From: Mycobacterium sp. 4858
Lineage (GTDB): Bacteria; Actinomycetota; Actinomycetes; Mycobacteriales; Mycobacteriaceae
Assembly (NCBI RefSeq): GCF_900240975.1
Contig: NZ_LT968776.1
Coordinates: forward strand, 62,001-126,000
Length of the DNA: 64,000 nt
Reading direction: 5' to 3'
The stretch's first letter is position 1, and each line of letters opens with the position of its first letter. Under the pieces are notes generated by a model. The model was given only the letters and a program-made list of their open reading frames with translations, was not told the origin of the DNA and ran no database searches. The position numbers were made by a program, and so were the translations under genes. Below are positions 30,504-44,084 of this stretch, in pieces.

Positions 30504-32000
30504 ATGAGCAGCACACCCGATTACCACACGCTGATCGTGGGCGCCGGCTTCTCCGGGATCGGCGCCGCCATCAAGCTCGACAACGCCGGACTTCCCGACT
30601 ATCTCGTCGTCGAGGCGGGCGACGGCGTGGGCGGGACCTGGCACTGGAACACCTATCCCGGTATCGCCGTGGACATCCCGTCGTTCTCCTACCAGTTCTC
30701 CTTCGAGCAGAGCCCGGACTGGTCGCGGACGTACGCGCGGGGGCGCGAGCTCAAGGCGTACGCCGAACACTGCGTCGACAAGTACGGCCTGCGGTCGCGA
30801 ATCCGGTTGAACACCAAGGTGCAGTCGGCCGAGTTCGACGACGAGCAGTGCCTCTGGCGGGTGCAGACCGATCCCGGGGGCACGGTCACCGCCCGGTTCC
30901 TGATCAGTGCGTGCGGCGTCCTGACCGTCCCCAAGCTCCCAGACATCGACGGCGTGGACAGCTTCGGCGGCGTCACCATGCACACCGCGCGCTGGGATCA
31001 CGACCAGGACCTGAGCGGCAAGCGCGTCGCGATCATCGGCACCGGCGCCTCGGCCGTCCAGGTCATCCCCGAGATCGCACCGATCGTCAAGCGGCTCACC
31101 GTGTTTCAGCGCACCCCGATCTGGTGCTTCCCCAAGCTGGACGTCGCGTTGCCCGCGCCGGCCCGGTGGGCGATGCGGGTCCCCGGAGGCAAGGTCGTGC
31201 AGCGGCTACTCAGCCAGGCCTTCGTCGAAGTCACCTTCCCGATCTCCGCGCACTACTTCACGGTGGTGCCGCTGGCCAAACGGATGGAGTCGGCCGGGCG
31301 GGCCTATCTGCGCAAACAGGTGCACGATCCGGCGGTGCGCGACCAGCTCACCCCGCGTTACGCCGTCGGCTGCAAACGCCCGGGCTTTCACAACGAGTAC
31401 CTGGCCACGTTCAACCGCGACAACGTGCGGCTGGTCACCGAGCCGATCGACAAGATCACGCCCACGGCGGTGGCCACCACCGACGGCGAGGACCACGAGG
31501 TAGACGTGCTGATCCTGGCCACCGGGTTCAAAGTGATGGACCCCGACGACGTCCCGACGTTCGCGGTCACCGGAAGCGGCGGCAAGTCGCTGAGCCGGTT
31601 CTGGGACGAACACCGGCTGCAGGCCTACGAGGGTGTCAGCGTCCCCGATTTCCCCAACCTGTTCACGGTGTTCGGCCCCTACGGCTACGTCGGCTCTTCG
31701 TATTTCGCGCTCATCGAGACGCAGACCCACCACATCGTGCGGTGCCTGAAGCGCGCCGAGCGTGAGGGTGCGACGCGCGTCGAGGTCACCGAGGAAGCCA
31801 ACGAGCGCTACTTCGCCGAGATGATGCGCCGGCGGCACCGGCAGATCTTCTGGCAGGACAGCTGCCGGCTGGCCAACAGCTACTACTTCGACAAGAACGG
31901 CGACGTGCCGCTGCGCCCCACCACCACGGTGGAGGCCTACTGGCGCAGCCGGCGGTTCGACCTCGACGACTACCGGTTCACCAACGCCGGCGCGCCTTAG
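30504..32000 (+). CDS. Flavin-containing Baeyer-Villiger-type monooxygenase (Rv1393c-like)
   Basis: A 498-residue FAD/NADPH monooxygenase. The first Rossmann motif is VGAGFSGIG and the second [10 protein letters not shown]. The Baeyer-Villiger fingerprint FxGxxxHxxxW is met by [11 protein letters not shown], and ILATGF precedes the C-terminal domain. Enzymes of this type insert oxygen next to a ketone to give esters or lactones, or oxidise S/N centres; M. tuberculosis homologues are related to the prodrug activator EthA. It immediately follows lipI-lipH on the same strand, suggesting ketone-to-ester-to-acid degradation. Its stop overlaps the convergent metK stop by four bases. The H37Rv genes between lipH and this gene (including a toxin-antitoxin pair and a P450) are absent here. 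Confidence 0.9.
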   Translation: MSSTPDYHTLIVGAGFSGIGAAIKLDNAGLPDYLVVEAGDGVGGTWHWNTYPGIAVDIPSFSYQFSFEQSPDWSRTYARGRELKAYAEHCVDKYGLRSRIRLNTKVQSAEFDDEQCLWRVQTDPGGTVTARFLISACGVLTVPKLPDIDGVDSFGGVTMHTARWDHDQDLSGKRVAIIGTGASAVQVIPEIAPIVKRLTVFQRTPIWCFPKLDVALPAPARWAMRVPGGKVVQRLLSQAFVEVTFPISAHYFTVVPLAKRMESAGRAYLRKQVHDPAVRDQLTPRYAVGCKRPGFHNEYLATFNRDNVRLVTEPIDKITPTAVATTDGEDHEVDVLILATGFKVMDPDDVPTFAVTGSGGKSLSRFWDEHRLQAYEGVSVPDFPNLFTVFGPYGYVGSSYFALIETQTHHIVRCLKRAEREGATRVEVTEEANERYFAEMMRRRHRQIFWQDSCRLANSYYFDKNGDVPLRPTTTVEAYWRSRRFDLDDYRFTNAGAP

Positions 32001-33208
32001 ACGGCGCGCTTGAGGTCGTCGACCTTGTTGAGCTGCTCCCACGGCAGCTCGATGTCGGTGCGGCCGAAGTGGCCGTACGCGGCGGTCTGCGCGTAGATCG
32101 GGCGCAACAGGTCCAGGTCGCGGATGATGGCGCCGGGCCGCAGGTCGAAGACCTCCGGGACGATCTTCTCGATCTTGACCGGGTCGACCGTGGCGGTGCC
32201 GAACGTCTCGACAAACAGGCCGACGGGGGCGGCTTTGCCGATCGCGTAGGCCACCTGAACCTCGACCCGCTCCGCCAAACCGGCGGCGACGATGTTCTTG
32301 GCCACCCAGCGCATCGCGTACGCGGCCGAGCGGTCCACCTTGGACGGATCCTTGCCGGAGAAGGCGCCGCCGCCGTGGCGGGCCCATCCGCCGTAGGTGT
32401 CGACGATGATCTTGCGGCCGGTCAGCCCCGCGTCGCCCATCGGGCCGCCCAGGACGAACTTGCCGGTCGGGTTGAAGAGCAGCCGCGTCTGCGAGGTGTC
32501 CAGCGTGTCGTGCGCCAGATCGTCGAGCACGGTGTTGACCACCTTTTCCCGGAGGTCGGGGGTCAGGGTCTTCTCCAGGTCGATGTCGGCCGCGTGCTGA
32601 GTGGAGATCACCACGGTGTCGAGCCGGACGGGGACGTTGTCCTCGTATTCGATGGTGACCTGCGTCTTGCCGTCCGGGCGCAGGTACGGCAGCACACCGT
32701 TCTTGCGCACCTCGGTCAGCCGCCGGGACAGGCGGTGGGCCAGCGCGATGGGCAGCGGCATGAGTTCGGGGGTGTCGGCGATCGCGTAGCCGAACATCAG
32801 GCCCTGGTCACCGGCGCCCTGGGCATCCAGCGGGTCCCGCTCACCTTCGACCCGGGCCTCGTAGGCGGTGTCGACGCCCTGGGCGATGTCGGGCGACTGG
32901 GCGCCGATGCCGATGTTCACCCCGCACGACGCCCCGTCGAAACCCTTGTCCGACGAGTCGTAGCCGATCTCGAGGATGCGCTCGCGGACCGTGTTGGTGA
33001 TGTCGGCGAACGCCTCCTTCGCCGTCGTCGTCACCTCACCGACGACGTGCACCTGACCGGTGGTGACCAGCGTCTCCACCGCGACACGTGAGCGGGGGTC
33101 CTGCGCCAGCAGGGCGTCGAGAACCGAGTCGCTGATCGCGTCACAGATCTTGTCGGGATGTCCCTCAGTCACCGACTCACTGGTAAACAGGCGACCCTTT
33201 TCGCTCAC
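31997..33208 (-). CDS. metK: S-adenosylmethionine synthetase
   Basis: A 403-residue MetK with the N-terminal [16 protein letters not shown] (catalytic His), [12 protein letters not shown] (ATP/Met loop) and the P-loop-like [18 protein letters not shown] (all family blocks in order). It makes SAM from ATP and methionine. The start is GTG at 33208 behind AAGGG. It ends in a convergent four-base overlap with the monooxygenase. A TATAAT hexamer lies about 34 bases upstream of the start, so metK probably has its own promoter as well as read-through from coaBC. No SAM riboswitch-like structure was recognised. Confidence 0.96.
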   Translation of the reverse strand: MSEKGRLFTSESVTEGHPDKICDAISDSVLDALLAQDPRSRVAVETLVTTGQVHVVGEVTTTAKEAFADITNTVRERILEIGYDSSDKGFDGASCGVNIGIGAQSPDIAQGVDTAYEARVEGERDPLDAQGAGDQGLMFGYAIADTPELMPLPIALAHRLSRRLTEVRKNGVLPYLRPDGKTQVTIEYEDNVPVRLDTVVISTQHAADIDLEKTLTPDLREKVVNTVLDDLAHDTLDTSQTRLLFNPTGKFVLGGPMGDAGLTGRKIIVDTYGGWARHGGGAFSGKDPSKVDRSAAYAMRWVAKNIVAAGLAERVEVQVAYAIGKAAPVGLFVETFGTATVDPVKIEKIVPEVFDLRPGAIIRDLDLLRPIYAQTAAYGHFGRTDIELPWEQLNKVDDLKRAV

Positions 33209-33241
33209 AATCTCAACCCTTCCGAATAGTTAGTTAACCGA

Positions 33242-33247
33242 ATTATA
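33242..33247 (-). promoter_or_regulatory. Candidate -10 element of metK
   Basis: On the minus strand this is TATAAT, a perfect -10 hexamer, placed to give a ~27-base leader before the metK GTG. No convincing -35 is seen 16-18 bases upstream, which is common in mycobacteria. A GGCTGG/CCAGCC hairpin directly upstream (33250-33268) could terminate coaBC transcripts. Confidence 0.5.
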
Positions 33248-33305
33248 TCGGCTGGCATGGCGCCAGCCGGCACCTGGCCTGGCGCCACAGGGAAACCGAA
33301 CCGTA

Positions 33306-34568
33306 TTACCCGCCGCCGTGCAGGAACGCGCCGATCGCATCCACGATACGACTGGCCATCAGCGTCTTGGAACCGTGTTGCAGCGCGGACTCGGTGCCGT
33401 CGGCGGTAAGCAGCCACCCGTCGTTGCTGTCCACCTCGAACGCCCTGCCGTCGCCCACCGCGTTGACCACCAACAGGTCGCAGCCCTTGCGGCGCAACTT
33501 GGCGCGGGCGTGGAAGAGCACGTCGCCGTTGGCGTCGCCGGTTTCCGCGGCGAATCCGACGATGGCCCGCATGTTGGGCAGCTCGCCGTGGGCGCGCGCC
33601 CGCACGGCGCCGGCCAGCACGTCGTCGTTGCGCACCAGCTCGATAACGGGCGGCTCGTCCCGGTCGTCCGGACCCTTTTTGATCTTGGCGGCGGAAACCT
33701 GTGCGGGCCGGAAGTCGGCGACGGCCGCCGCCATCACCAGCACATCGGCCGCCGGGGCGTGCTTGGCCACCGCGTCGCCGAGCTGCTCGGCGGAGCTGAC
33801 GTGGACGACCTCGACGCCGGCGGGATCGATCAGTCCGGCGGTGTGCCCGGCGATCAGCGTGACCTCGGCGCCGCGCTGGGCGGCGACGCGGGCCACCGCA
33901 TAGCCCTGCTTGCCCGAGCTGCGGTTGCCGATGAAACGGACCGGGTCGATCGGCTCGCGGGTGCCGCCGGCGGTCACCAGCACCTTGCAGCCGGCCAGGT
34001 CGTAGGGAAGCGCGTCGTGGCGTTCGAGCAGCAGCTCGGCCAGCGTGGTGATCTCCTCGGCCTCGGGCAGCCGTCCCGAGCCGCTGTCGGCGCCGGTGAG
34101 CCGGCCGAACGCGGGTTCGAGCACCACGGCTCCGCGCCGCCGCAGGGTGGCCACGTTGTCGACGGTGGCCGGGTGCAACCACATCTCGGTGTGCATCGCG
34201 GGCGCGAAGAGCACCGGGCAGCGCGCGGTGAGCAGGGTCGCGGTCAGCAGGTCGTCGGCGCGGCCGTGCACCGCGCGGGCCAGCAGATCCGCGGTGGCCG
34301 GCGCCACCACGACCAGGTCGGCCTTCTGGCCGAGCTGGACGTGCGGCACGTCTGGGACGTTCTCGAAGACCCCGGTGTGCACCGGCTGGCCGGACAGCGC
34401 CTCGAACGTGGCGGCCCCGACGAACCGCAGCGCGGATTCGGTGGGGATGACCCGCACCCGGTGACCGGCCTCGGAGAGCTGACGGACGACCGTGCACGCC
34501 TTATAGGCGGCGATACCACCGGAGACGCCGACGATGACGTTTTTCGCGACCCGATCGCGGTTGTCCAC
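33306..34568 (-). CDS. coaBC: CoaBC, phosphopantothenoylcysteine synthetase/decarboxylase
   Basis: A 420-residue fusion. The N-terminal CoaC flavoprotein decarboxylase carries VGVSGGIAAYKA, the catalytic His region PHVQLGQ, and the PAMHTEMW flap. The C-terminal CoaB synthetase has VTAGGTREPIDPVRFIGNRSSGKQGYA and AAVADFRP and the conserved KIKK. Together they turn 4'-phosphopantothenate and cysteine into 4'-phosphopantetheine in CoA synthesis. The GTG start is at 34568, 20 bases after rpoZ, in the conserved mihF-gmk-rpoZ-coaBC-metK order. Confidence 0.95.
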   Translation of the reverse strand: MDNRDRVAKNVIVGVSGGIAAYKACTVVRQLSEAGHRVRVIPTESALRFVGAATFEALSGQPVHTGVFENVPDVPHVQLGQKADLVVVAPATADLLARAVHGRADDLLTATLLTARCPVLFAPAMHTEMWLHPATVDNVATLRRRGAVVLEPAFGRLTGADSGSGRLPEAEEITTLAELLLERHDALPYDLAGCKVLVTAGGTREPIDPVRFIGNRSSGKQGYAVARVAAQRGAEVTLIAGHTAGLIDPAGVEVVHVSSAEQLGDAVAKHAPAADVLVMAAAVADFRPAQVSAAKIKKGPDDRDEPPVIELVRNDDVLAGAVRARAHGELPNMRAIVGFAAETGDANGDVLFHARAKLRRKGCDLLVVNAVGDGRAFEVDSNDGWLLTADGTESALQHGSKTLMASRIVDAIGAFLHGGG

Positions 34569-34588
34569 AGCGCGCCCGGCCCAGCCTG

Positions 34589-34915
<327 letters not shown>

Positions 34916-34970
34916 TTAGGTCGTTCTCCTTGGCGGATTACAGCGGCTGGTACCGCCGGCGATTCGATGC

Positions 34971-35630
34971 TCAGTCTCGATCGGATTTGGTCTGGCCGGA
35001 CGGGTCATGCGGAGCCGGCGCAGTATTCACCAGCAAGGATACCAATTCAGCGCACGCAGACTCCAATTGACGGTTGACCACGACCTCGTCGAAGTCGTCC
35101 CGGGCCGCCATCTCGACGCGGGCGGTCTCCAGCCGACGCCGCATGGCCTCCGGCGTTTCGGTGCCGCGGCCGACGAGCCTGGCCTCCAGGTCTTCCCAAC
35201 TGGGCGGCGCCAGGAACACGGTGATGGCCTCGGGCATCGCCCGCTTGACCGCCCGCGCGCCGGCCAGGTCGACCTCGATGAGCACCGGGATCCCCGCGGC
35301 GGTGGCTTTTCGCACCGGCTCGGCCAGGGTGCCCGATCGGTGCAGTCCGCCGTGGATCTCGGCCCACTCCAGCAGCGCGCCGTCGTCGATGAGCTGCTGG
35401 AAACGGGCGGGGCTGACGAAGTGGTAGTCGACGCCGTCGACCTCGCCCGGCCGCGGCAACCGCGTCGTGGCCGAGACGGAGAAATGCAGGTCCGGAATCC
35501 GCTTGCGCAGGCACCGGACCACCGTCGACTTGCCGACCGCGGAGGGACCGGACAGCACGACCACGCGTCCCTTACCCGGTGGTGTGGGACGCGTCCCGTG
35601 CTCGGCGTCCGGTCCCCCGCCGGCGCTCAC
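34971..35630 (-). CDS. gmk: Guanylate kinase
   Basis: A 219-residue kinase with P-loop [11 protein letters not shown], the GMP-binding [22 protein letters not shown] and lid arginines in [10 protein letters not shown]. It phosphorylates GMP/dGMP to GDP/dGDP. The N-terminal ~20 residues before the P-loop strand are Gly/Pro-rich; GTG at 35630 is the start that keeps them. A gap of 55 bases separates it from rpoZ. Confidence 0.95.
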   Translation of the reverse strand: MSAGGGPDAEHGTRPTPPGKGRVVVLSGPSAVGKSTVVRCLRKRIPDLHFSVSATTRLPRPGEVDGVDYHFVSPARFQQLIDDGALLEWAEIHGGLHRSGTLAEPVRKATAAGIPVLIEVDLAGARAVKRAMPEAITVFLAPPSWEDLEARLVGRGTETPEAMRRRLETARVEMAARDDFDEVVVNRQLESACAELVSLLVNTAPAPHDPSGQTKSDRD

Positions 35631-35679
35631 TGGCCCTCCTGGGCCGGCGCGCCCACAGGGCGGGTTGGCCGAGGCCGGG

Positions 35680-35994
35680 TTAGGAGCCGAACTTTTCCAA
35701 CAGGGCCTTGCGCTGCCGATCGCCGAGGCCGCGCAGGCGGCGGGTAGGGGCGATCTCCAGCTCGGTCATGATTTCCTGCGCTTTGACCTTGCCCACCTTG
35801 GGCAACGCCTCAAGCAGCGCGGAAACCTTCATCTTGCCCAGGACTTCGTCGGTCTCGGCGTCCTTGAGCACCTGGGTGAGGTTGGTGCCGCCGCGCTTCA
35901 GCCGGTCCTTGAGCTCTGCTCGCGCTCGACGTGCGGCAGCCGCCTTCTCCAACGCGGCCGCGCGCTGCTCGTCGGTCAACTGGGGAAGGGCCAC
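35680..35994 (-). CDS. mihF: Mycobacterial integration host factor
   Basis: A 104-residue nucleoid-associated protein matching M. tuberculosis mIHF. The long basic N-terminal helix ([21 protein letters not shown]) precedes a helix-two-turn-helix region with [13 protein letters not shown] and the C-terminal [18 protein letters not shown]-binding arm. It binds and bends DNA, was first found as a phage L5 integration factor, and is essential. I chose GTG at 35994 because GGAGG sits four to five bases upstream. Start codons further upstream (for example 36015) would lie before that site and lengthen the protein against the family. Confidence 0.94.
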   Translation of the reverse strand: MALPQLTDEQRAAALEKAAAARRARAELKDRLKRGGTNLTQVLKDAETDEVLGKMKVSALLEALPKVGKVKAQEIMTELEIAPTRRLRGLGDRQRKALLEKFGS

Positions 35995-36459
35995 GATTCC
36001 TCCGTATCTGATCAATCACTGTCAATCGATCTCTTTTTGTCTCTGCCGGGTACTTCAGCCAGCGGAGACGACCGTACTCAGGCCTCCTGACGAAATCTAA
36101 CCCGACCCCCTGGTTAAGGGGACAAAGTCCCAGCATGAGCCCGGCGTGTGGCCCGAAAAAGCAGGCCGTCGGGCATCGTGGGCGCCGGGCGCGCCCCGCG
36201 GTGCGGGGGCGGCGGTGTGGCCACCTCGAACCCCCACGCCACCGCTCTGACCAGGGATTTTAGCGCGACGGACCGCCGCGGGGTCGCTGTGGGGGCGGCG
36301 GGAAACGACGCCGGAGGCGCGCCGAAACGCCTCGTGCGGGGGGTCACGCATTTTTCGTCGCGTGTCGCGCGTGTCGCGCCGCGCCGACCGGCCGGGCGCG
36401 ATCACGCGTGGATTGCTGGTACGACAGCCAGCTAACACTCGCGGAGTTAGGATCTAGCG
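35995..36459. other. Intergenic region between mihF and the HTH-TOBE gene (465 bp)
   Basis: This is the longest gene-free stretch in the window. The left part (35995-36135) is moderately AT-rich and must hold the mihF promoter and leader. It contains a 5-bp stem CCCCT/AGGGG at 36107-36121 next to the 13-bp palindrome GGGACAAAGTCCC at 36119-36131. The right part (36140-36440) is GC-rich with homopolymeric runs, and open frames there have no recognisable product or ribosome-binding site. H37Rv carries PE/PPE genes at this spot; nothing of them is recognisable here. Confidence 0.6.
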
Positions 36460-36882
36460 GTGTCGAACCTGCGGATCCGTCAGGCCGCTGAGCTGCTCGG
36501 GGTCAGCGACGACACTGTCCGGCGATGGATCAACCAGGGATCGTTGACGGTCGGGCAGGACGCGGCCGGCCGCAAGGTCATCGCCAGCGAGGACCTGGCC
36601 CGGTTCTCCCGGACCAACGCCCCCACCCCGCCGCCCGACCCGCTGAGCATCGGCAGCTCGGCCCGCAACCGCTTCGTCGGGCTGGTCACAAAGGTCACCA
36701 GTGACAAGGTGATGACCCAGGTGGAGATGCAGTGCGGCCCGTTCACCGTCGTGTCGCTGATGAGCACCGAGGCGGCCGAGGAGCTGCAGCTGCGGCCCGG
36801 CAGTGTGGCGGTCGCGGTCGTCAAGGCCACCACGGTGATCGTGGAGACCGCCCGGCCCAGCTCGGCGGCCGCATCGGACTGA
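36460..36882 (+). CDS. HTH plus TOBE/Mop-domain molybdopterin-binding-type protein
   Basis: A 140-residue protein. Residues 3-50 form an excisionase/MerR-type helix-turn-helix (RQAAELLGVSDDTVRRWINQG). After a Pro-rich linker, residues ~66-130 form a TOBE/Mop oligobinding domain with the repeated SARNRFVGLVTKV ... GPFTVVSLMS ... VKATTVIV pattern. Mop domains bind molybdate or tungstate, so this may be a small molybdate-sensing regulator or storage protein. The start is GTG at 36460; no strong ribosome-binding site is seen. It converges on pyrF with a seven-base gap and has no molybdate transport genes nearby. Confidence 0.82.
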   Translation: MSNLRIRQAAELLGVSDDTVRRWINQGSLTVGQDAAGRKVIASEDLARFSRTNAPTPPPDPLSIGSSARNRFVGLVTKVTSDKVMTQVEMQCGPFTVVSLMSTEAAEELQLRPGSVAVAVVKATTVIVETARPSSAAASD

Positions 36883-36889
36883 CCCGCCT

Positions 36890-37713
36890 CTACGGCGCTC
36901 CCAGATAGGCGACGGCGTCCAGCATCCGCTCGCCGGCCGCCCGCAGTTCGGCCACCCCCGGCCCGGCACGCAGCACCTCGCGGGCCACCGCGGGCAGCAG
37001 CTGGCCGGAATCCGCCCCGCCCAGCCCGGCGAGCGCCTCGGGCCGTCCGCCCTGCACACCCAGGCCCGGCACCAGCACCGGCCCGCCCAGCGCGCTCAGA
37101 TCGGGGGCCTGCAGGACGGTCGCGCCCACCACCACGCCGACATATCCGGGACCGGACGGCGTGGCGGACTTGTTCACCACCGCCGCCTGGTCGACGACCA
37201 GCTGGGCCACCGTGCGGCCGTCGAACGCGGCGCGCTGCACGGTCGCGCCCTCGGGGTTGGAAGTGGCGGCCAGCACGAACACGCCCCGATCGTGCGCGGC
37301 GGCGGCCTCGAGCAGCGGCCGCAGCGAGCCGAACCCGAGGTATGGCGAGGCGGTCACGGCGTCGGCGGCCAGCGGCGAGTCACCCGCCCAGGCGGCGGCG
37401 TACGCCGCCATCGTCGTGCCGATGTCGCCGCGCTTGGCGTCGGCCAGCACCAGCACCCCGACCGAACGCAGCGCCGCGATCGTGCGTTCCAGCACCGCGA
37501 ACCCGGCGGCGCCGTAGGACTCGAAGAACGCCACCTGCGGCTTGACGACGGCGAAACCGGAGAACGCCTCGACACAGATGTCGCAGAACTTGGCCAGCCC
37601 GTCGGCGGCCGCCGGCAAATCCCAGGCGCGTAGCAGCTCGGGGTGCGGGTCGATCCCCACACACAGCGGGCCGCGCTGCGCTTTGGCCTCGGCCAGCCGC
37701 CGGCCGAAGCCCG

Positions 37714-37717
<4 letters not shown>
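36890..37717 (-). CDS. pyrF: Orotidine 5'-phosphate decarboxylase (type 2)
   Basis: A 275-residue OMP decarboxylase of the longer actinobacterial/type 2 class. The catalytic Lys-Asp network is [13 protein letters not shown], and [11 protein letters not shown] holds the first conserved Asp. It makes UMP, the last step of the pathway encoded by this operon. The GTG start overlaps the carB stop as GTGA. It is the final gene of pyrR-pyrB-pyrC-PH-carA-carB-pyrF. Confidence 0.95.
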
Positions 37718-41082
<3,365 letters not shown>

Positions 41083-41104
41083 TAGCGCCCTCCTTCTTTC
41101 TTGG

Positions 41105-41166
41105 CGCGAGCGACCGCGTTTGTACACCGTTTACGGCGTGTCGCCGTACAAACACGGTCGCTCGCG
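41105..41166. repeat. 21-bp inverted repeat between carA and carB
   Basis: Arms 41105-41125 (beginning CGCGAGCGACCG and ending GTTTGTAC) and 41146-41166 are complementary except for one C-A mismatch. The 20-base loop itself can form a TACGGCG/CGCCGTA stem. It fills most of the only sizeable gap in the pyr operon, directly before the carB ribosome-binding site. The core CGGCGTGTCGCCG recurs at 49225-49237, so this looks like a dispersed mycobacterial palindromic element rather than a site unique to carAB. Confidence 0.85.
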
Positions 41167-41167
41167 G

Positions 41168-42298
41168 TCATCTCTCACCGGCCATCAGCTCGATGAATTG
41201 ATCGAACAGGTATTCCGCGTCGTGTGGGCCGGCGGCGGCCTCCGGGTGGTACTGCACCGAGAACGCCCGCCCGTCGGCGAGTTTGACGCCCTCGACCACC
41301 CCGTCGTTGGCGCATGTGTGGCTGACGACGGCGGGCCCGAACGGCGTGTCGAAGGATTGACCCGCCTCGCCTTCCAGCGCGAAGCCGTGGTTCTGCGCGG
41401 TCACCGCCACCCGACCGGTGGCATGGTCCATGACGGGGATATTGATCCCGCGGTGGCCGAAGACCATCTTGTAGGTGGACAGGCCCAGTGCCCGGCCCAG
41501 GATCTGGTTGCCGAAGCAGATGCCGAACAACGGGATTCCGGCGCCCAGCACCTCGCGGGTGAGCGCGACGACGTGGTCGGCGGTGGCGGGGTCACCGGGG
41601 CCGTTGGACAAGAACACGCCGTCGGGTGCGATGTCGGCGATCTGTTCGAAGCTCGTCGACGACGGCAGCACGTGGCTGCGGACTCCCCGGCGGGCGAAGT
41701 TGCGCGGGGTGTTGGTCTTGATGCCCAGGTCCAGCGCCACCACCGTAAACCGTTGCGCCCCGTCGGGTTCCACGATGTAGGGCTCCGCGGTGCTGACCTC
41801 GCCGGCGAGGTCGGCACCCAGCATCGACTGCTGCCCCCGCACCCGCTCCACCAACTCGTCGATGTTCAAAGGGTCGGCCAGCGCCTCGCCGGAGAACACC
41901 CCCGCCTTCATGGAGCCGCGGGTGCGCAGGTGGCGCACCACCGCCCGGGTGTCGATGCCGGCGATCCCGACGATGTGCTGGCGCACCAGCTCGTCCTCCA
42001 GGGTTCCCGTGGCGCGCCAGTTCGACGCCCGCGGGGACGGGTCGCGCACCGCGTAGCCGGCGACCCAGATCTTGTCGCCGCGACTTTCGGCGTCCTCGGT
42101 GTTCCAGCCGGTGTTGCCGATCTGTGGCGCGGTGGCCACCACGATCTGCCGGTGATAACTGGGATCGGTCAGCGTCTCCTGGTAGCCGGACATGCCGGTG
42201 GAAAACACGGCCTCGCCGAGGGTTTGGCCGACCTGGCCGAACGGCGTGCCGGTGAAGACGCGCCCGTCCTCGAGTACCAGAACTGCTTTTGTCGTCAC
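41168..42298 (-). CDS. carA: Carbamoyl-phosphate synthase small subunit
   Basis: A 376-residue glutaminase subunit. The N-terminal carA domain starts [13 protein letters not shown]. The C-terminal class I amidotransferase has the nucleophile in [11 protein letters not shown] and the His-Glu pair in [10 protein letters not shown]. It hydrolyses glutamine and channels NH3 to CarB. The GTG at 42298 overlaps the stop of the upstream PH-like gene. Confidence 0.96.
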   Translation of the reverse strand: MTTKAVLVLEDGRVFTGTPFGQVGQTLGEAVFSTGMSGYQETLTDPSYHRQIVVATAPQIGNTGWNTEDAESRGDKIWVAGYAVRDPSPRASNWRATGTLEDELVRQHIVGIAGIDTRAVVRHLRTRGSMKAGVFSGEALADPLNIDELVERVRGQQSMLGADLAGEVSTAEPYIVEPDGAQRFTVVALDLGIKTNTPRNFARRGVRSHVLPSSTSFEQIADIAPDGVFLSNGPGDPATADHVVALTREVLGAGIPLFGICFGNQILGRALGLSTYKMVFGHRGINIPVMDHATGRVAVTAQNHGFALEGEAGQSFDTPFGPAVVSHTCANDGVVEGVKLADGRAFSVQYHPEAAAGPHDAEYLFDQFIELMAGER

Positions 42299-42795
42299 GC
42301 TACTTCCTCTTTGAGCCAGTCGGTGTATTCGTCGCGGTGGTTGGCCCGAAAGCCGGTGTCGATCTCGACTCCCGACGGCAGCCGCCACCGAATCGCCAGA
42401 ATCCCGATCCGGGCTACGGCCCGGCCGCCCATCCCGCGCTCCATGCGGATATGGGTGATCGAGTCGCGTGGAATCCAAAGCGGTTGGGCGCGTAGGCGTT
42501 CCACCATGATACCGCTCGAATAGCGGGTCAGCACCGCCTTGCTCCGGTACCCCAGATCGCCGACGGCGATCCGCTCGTTCCAGCCCGGGGCCATCATCGA
42601 CCCGCAATAGTGGCCTTGGGTGGTGATCGTCGCCGCACCCACCTGGTCGGGCACGTCGGGCAGCCGGCCGATCAGTTCGGCCTGCCGCTGCGAGCGGCGC
42701 CGCCAGCTGCGCATCATCAGCTGGATCACCACCGCGATCACCACCACCAGCACGGCCGCGAAGATCAGCGACCCCACCAGCGTGCCCGAATTCAT
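42295..42795 (-). CDS. Membrane-anchored PH-like protein (Rv1382-like)
   Basis: A 166-residue protein with one N-terminal membrane helix ([21 protein letters not shown]) and a basic stop-transfer sequence (RSWRRRSQR). A cytoplasmic ~130-residue PH-like domain follows, including [21 protein letters not shown] and [13 protein letters not shown]. It is conserved in this exact position, between pyrC and carA, in mycobacteria, as Rv1382. No enzymatic motif is visible. ATGA/GTGA overlaps on both sides couple its translation to the pyrimidine enzymes. Function unknown. Confidence 0.87.
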   Translation of the reverse strand: MNSGTLVGSLIFAAVLVVVIAVVIQLMMRSWRRRSQRQAELIGRLPDVPDQVGAATITTQGHYCGSMMAPGWNERIAVGDLGYRSKAVLTRYSSGIMVERLRAQPLWIPRDSITHIRMERGMGGRAVARIGILAIRWRLPSGVEIDTGFRANHRDEYTDWLKEEVA

Positions 42796-44084
42796 GCCGG
42801 GCACTTCCCGTCTCGAGCCGTGACCTTCCCGCGCAGCAAGGTCGCCGTGACGGTGGCGGGCAGGGCCATCGACTCGAAGGGCGTGTTGGCCGACCGGCTG
42901 GCCAGGTCGGACCCGGCGACGGTCCAGGTGGCGTCGGGGTCCACCACCGTCAGGTTGGCCGGCTCCCCCACCTCCAGCGGGCGGCCGTGATCGGGCAGTC
43001 CGACGATGCGCGCCGGGTTCTCGCTCATCACCCGGGCGACGTCCCGCCACGTCAACAGCCCGGGCGCCACCATGGTGTGCACCACGACCGACAGCGCGGT
43101 CTGCAGGCCCAGCATGCCGGGACGCGCCGCCGCGAACTCCACGCACTTCTCGTGCTCGGCGTGCGGCGCATGGTCGGTGGCCACACAGTCGATGACGCCG
43201 TCGGCCAGGGCCTGGCGCAACGCCACAGCGTCGGAGGCCTCGCGCAGCGGCGGGTTGACGCGATTGCGCCCGTCGTAGCTGGCCAGCCTGCTGTCGTCGA
43301 GCAGCAGGTGGTGCGGGGTGACCTCGGCGGTGATCGAGATGCCTTGCCCCTTAGCCCATTTCAGCAGCTCGACGGTACCGGCGGTGGAGGCGTGGCAGAT
43401 GTGGACGCGGGCACCGGCGTCGCGCGCCAGCAACGCGTCCCGGGCGACGATGGACTCCTCGGCGGCCCGGGGCCAGCCCGAGAGGCCCAGCCGGGCGGCG
43501 GTGGGTCCCTCGTGGGCGACGGCGCCGACGGTCAGCCGGGGCTCCTCGGCGTGCTGGGCGATCAGCACGCCCAGGCCGGTGGCGTATTCGAGCGCGCGGC
43601 GCATCACCAGCGGGTCGTGTACGCAGCTGCCGTCGTCGGAGAACATCCGGACCTGCGCGGCCCCGGCCGCCATCATGCCCATCTCGGTGAGTTCGGTGCC
43701 GGCCAATCCGACGGTGACGGCCCCGACGGGGTGGACGTCGACCAGGCCGACCTGCTGGCCGCGGTGCCAGACGTGGTCGGTGACCACCGGGCTGTCGGCG
43801 ACGGGATTGGTGTTGGCCATCGCGAACACGGCGGTATATCCGCCGAGAGCCGCTGCGGCCGAGCCCGTTTCGATGTCCTCGGCGTATTCTCGGCCCGGCT
43901 CGCGCAGGTGGGTGTGCAGGTCGACGAAGCCGGGCAGCAGCACCTGGCCCGTCGCATCGATGACGTCGGCCGTATCCGGGATGGCAAGGCCCGGGCCGAT
44001 GTCGGCGATCTGGCCGTCATCGACCAGCACGTCGACCCGGTCGCCCTCGCCGTACAACCGGACCCCGCGGATCAGCACGCTCAC
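42792..44084 (-). CDS. pyrC: Dihydroorotase (type I)
   Basis: A 430-residue amidohydrolase. It has the metal site [10 protein letters not shown], a central metal-ligand region with ICHAST, and the catalytic Asp in CVATDHAPH. It cyclises carbamoyl aspartate to dihydroorotate. The GTG at 44084 overlaps the pyrB stop as GTGA. Type I dihydroorotases often associate with aspartate transcarbamoylase; the adjacent pyrB fits. Confidence 0.95.
   Translation of the reverse strand: MSVLIRGVRLYGEGDRVDVLVDDGQIADIGPGLAIPDTADVIDATGQVLLPGFVDLHTHLREPGREYAEDIETGSAAAALGGYTAVFAMANTNPVADSPVVTDHVWHRGQQVGLVDVHPVGAVTVGLAGTELTEMGMMAAGAAQVRMFSDDGSCVHDPLVMRRALEYATGLGVLIAQHAEEPRLTVGAVAHEGPTAARLGLSGWPRAAEESIVARDALLARDAGARVHICHASTAGTVELLKWAKGQGISITAEVTPHHLLLDDSRLASYDGRNRVNPPLREASDAVALRQALADGVIDCVATDHAPHAEHEKCVEFAAARPGMLGLQTALSVVVHTMVAPGLLTWRDVARVMSENPARIVGLPDHGRPLEVGEPANLTVVDPDATWTVAGSDLASRSANTPFESMALPATVTATLLRGKVTARDGKCPA

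Noticed and set aside
31997..32000. Convergent stop-codon overlap of the monooxygenase and metK as an annotation error
   Set aside because: Both C-termini match their families, so the four-base overlap is real and unremarkable. The same holds for CTAG at 46450-46453.
33209..33305. SAM riboswitch before metK
   Set aside because: Only short GC hairpins and a -10 hexamer are present; no conserved SAM-aptamer core.
36148..36435. Possible 95-residue gene in the mihF upstream spacer
   Set aside because: No ribosome-binding site, composition typical of random GC-rich DNA, no recognisable domain.
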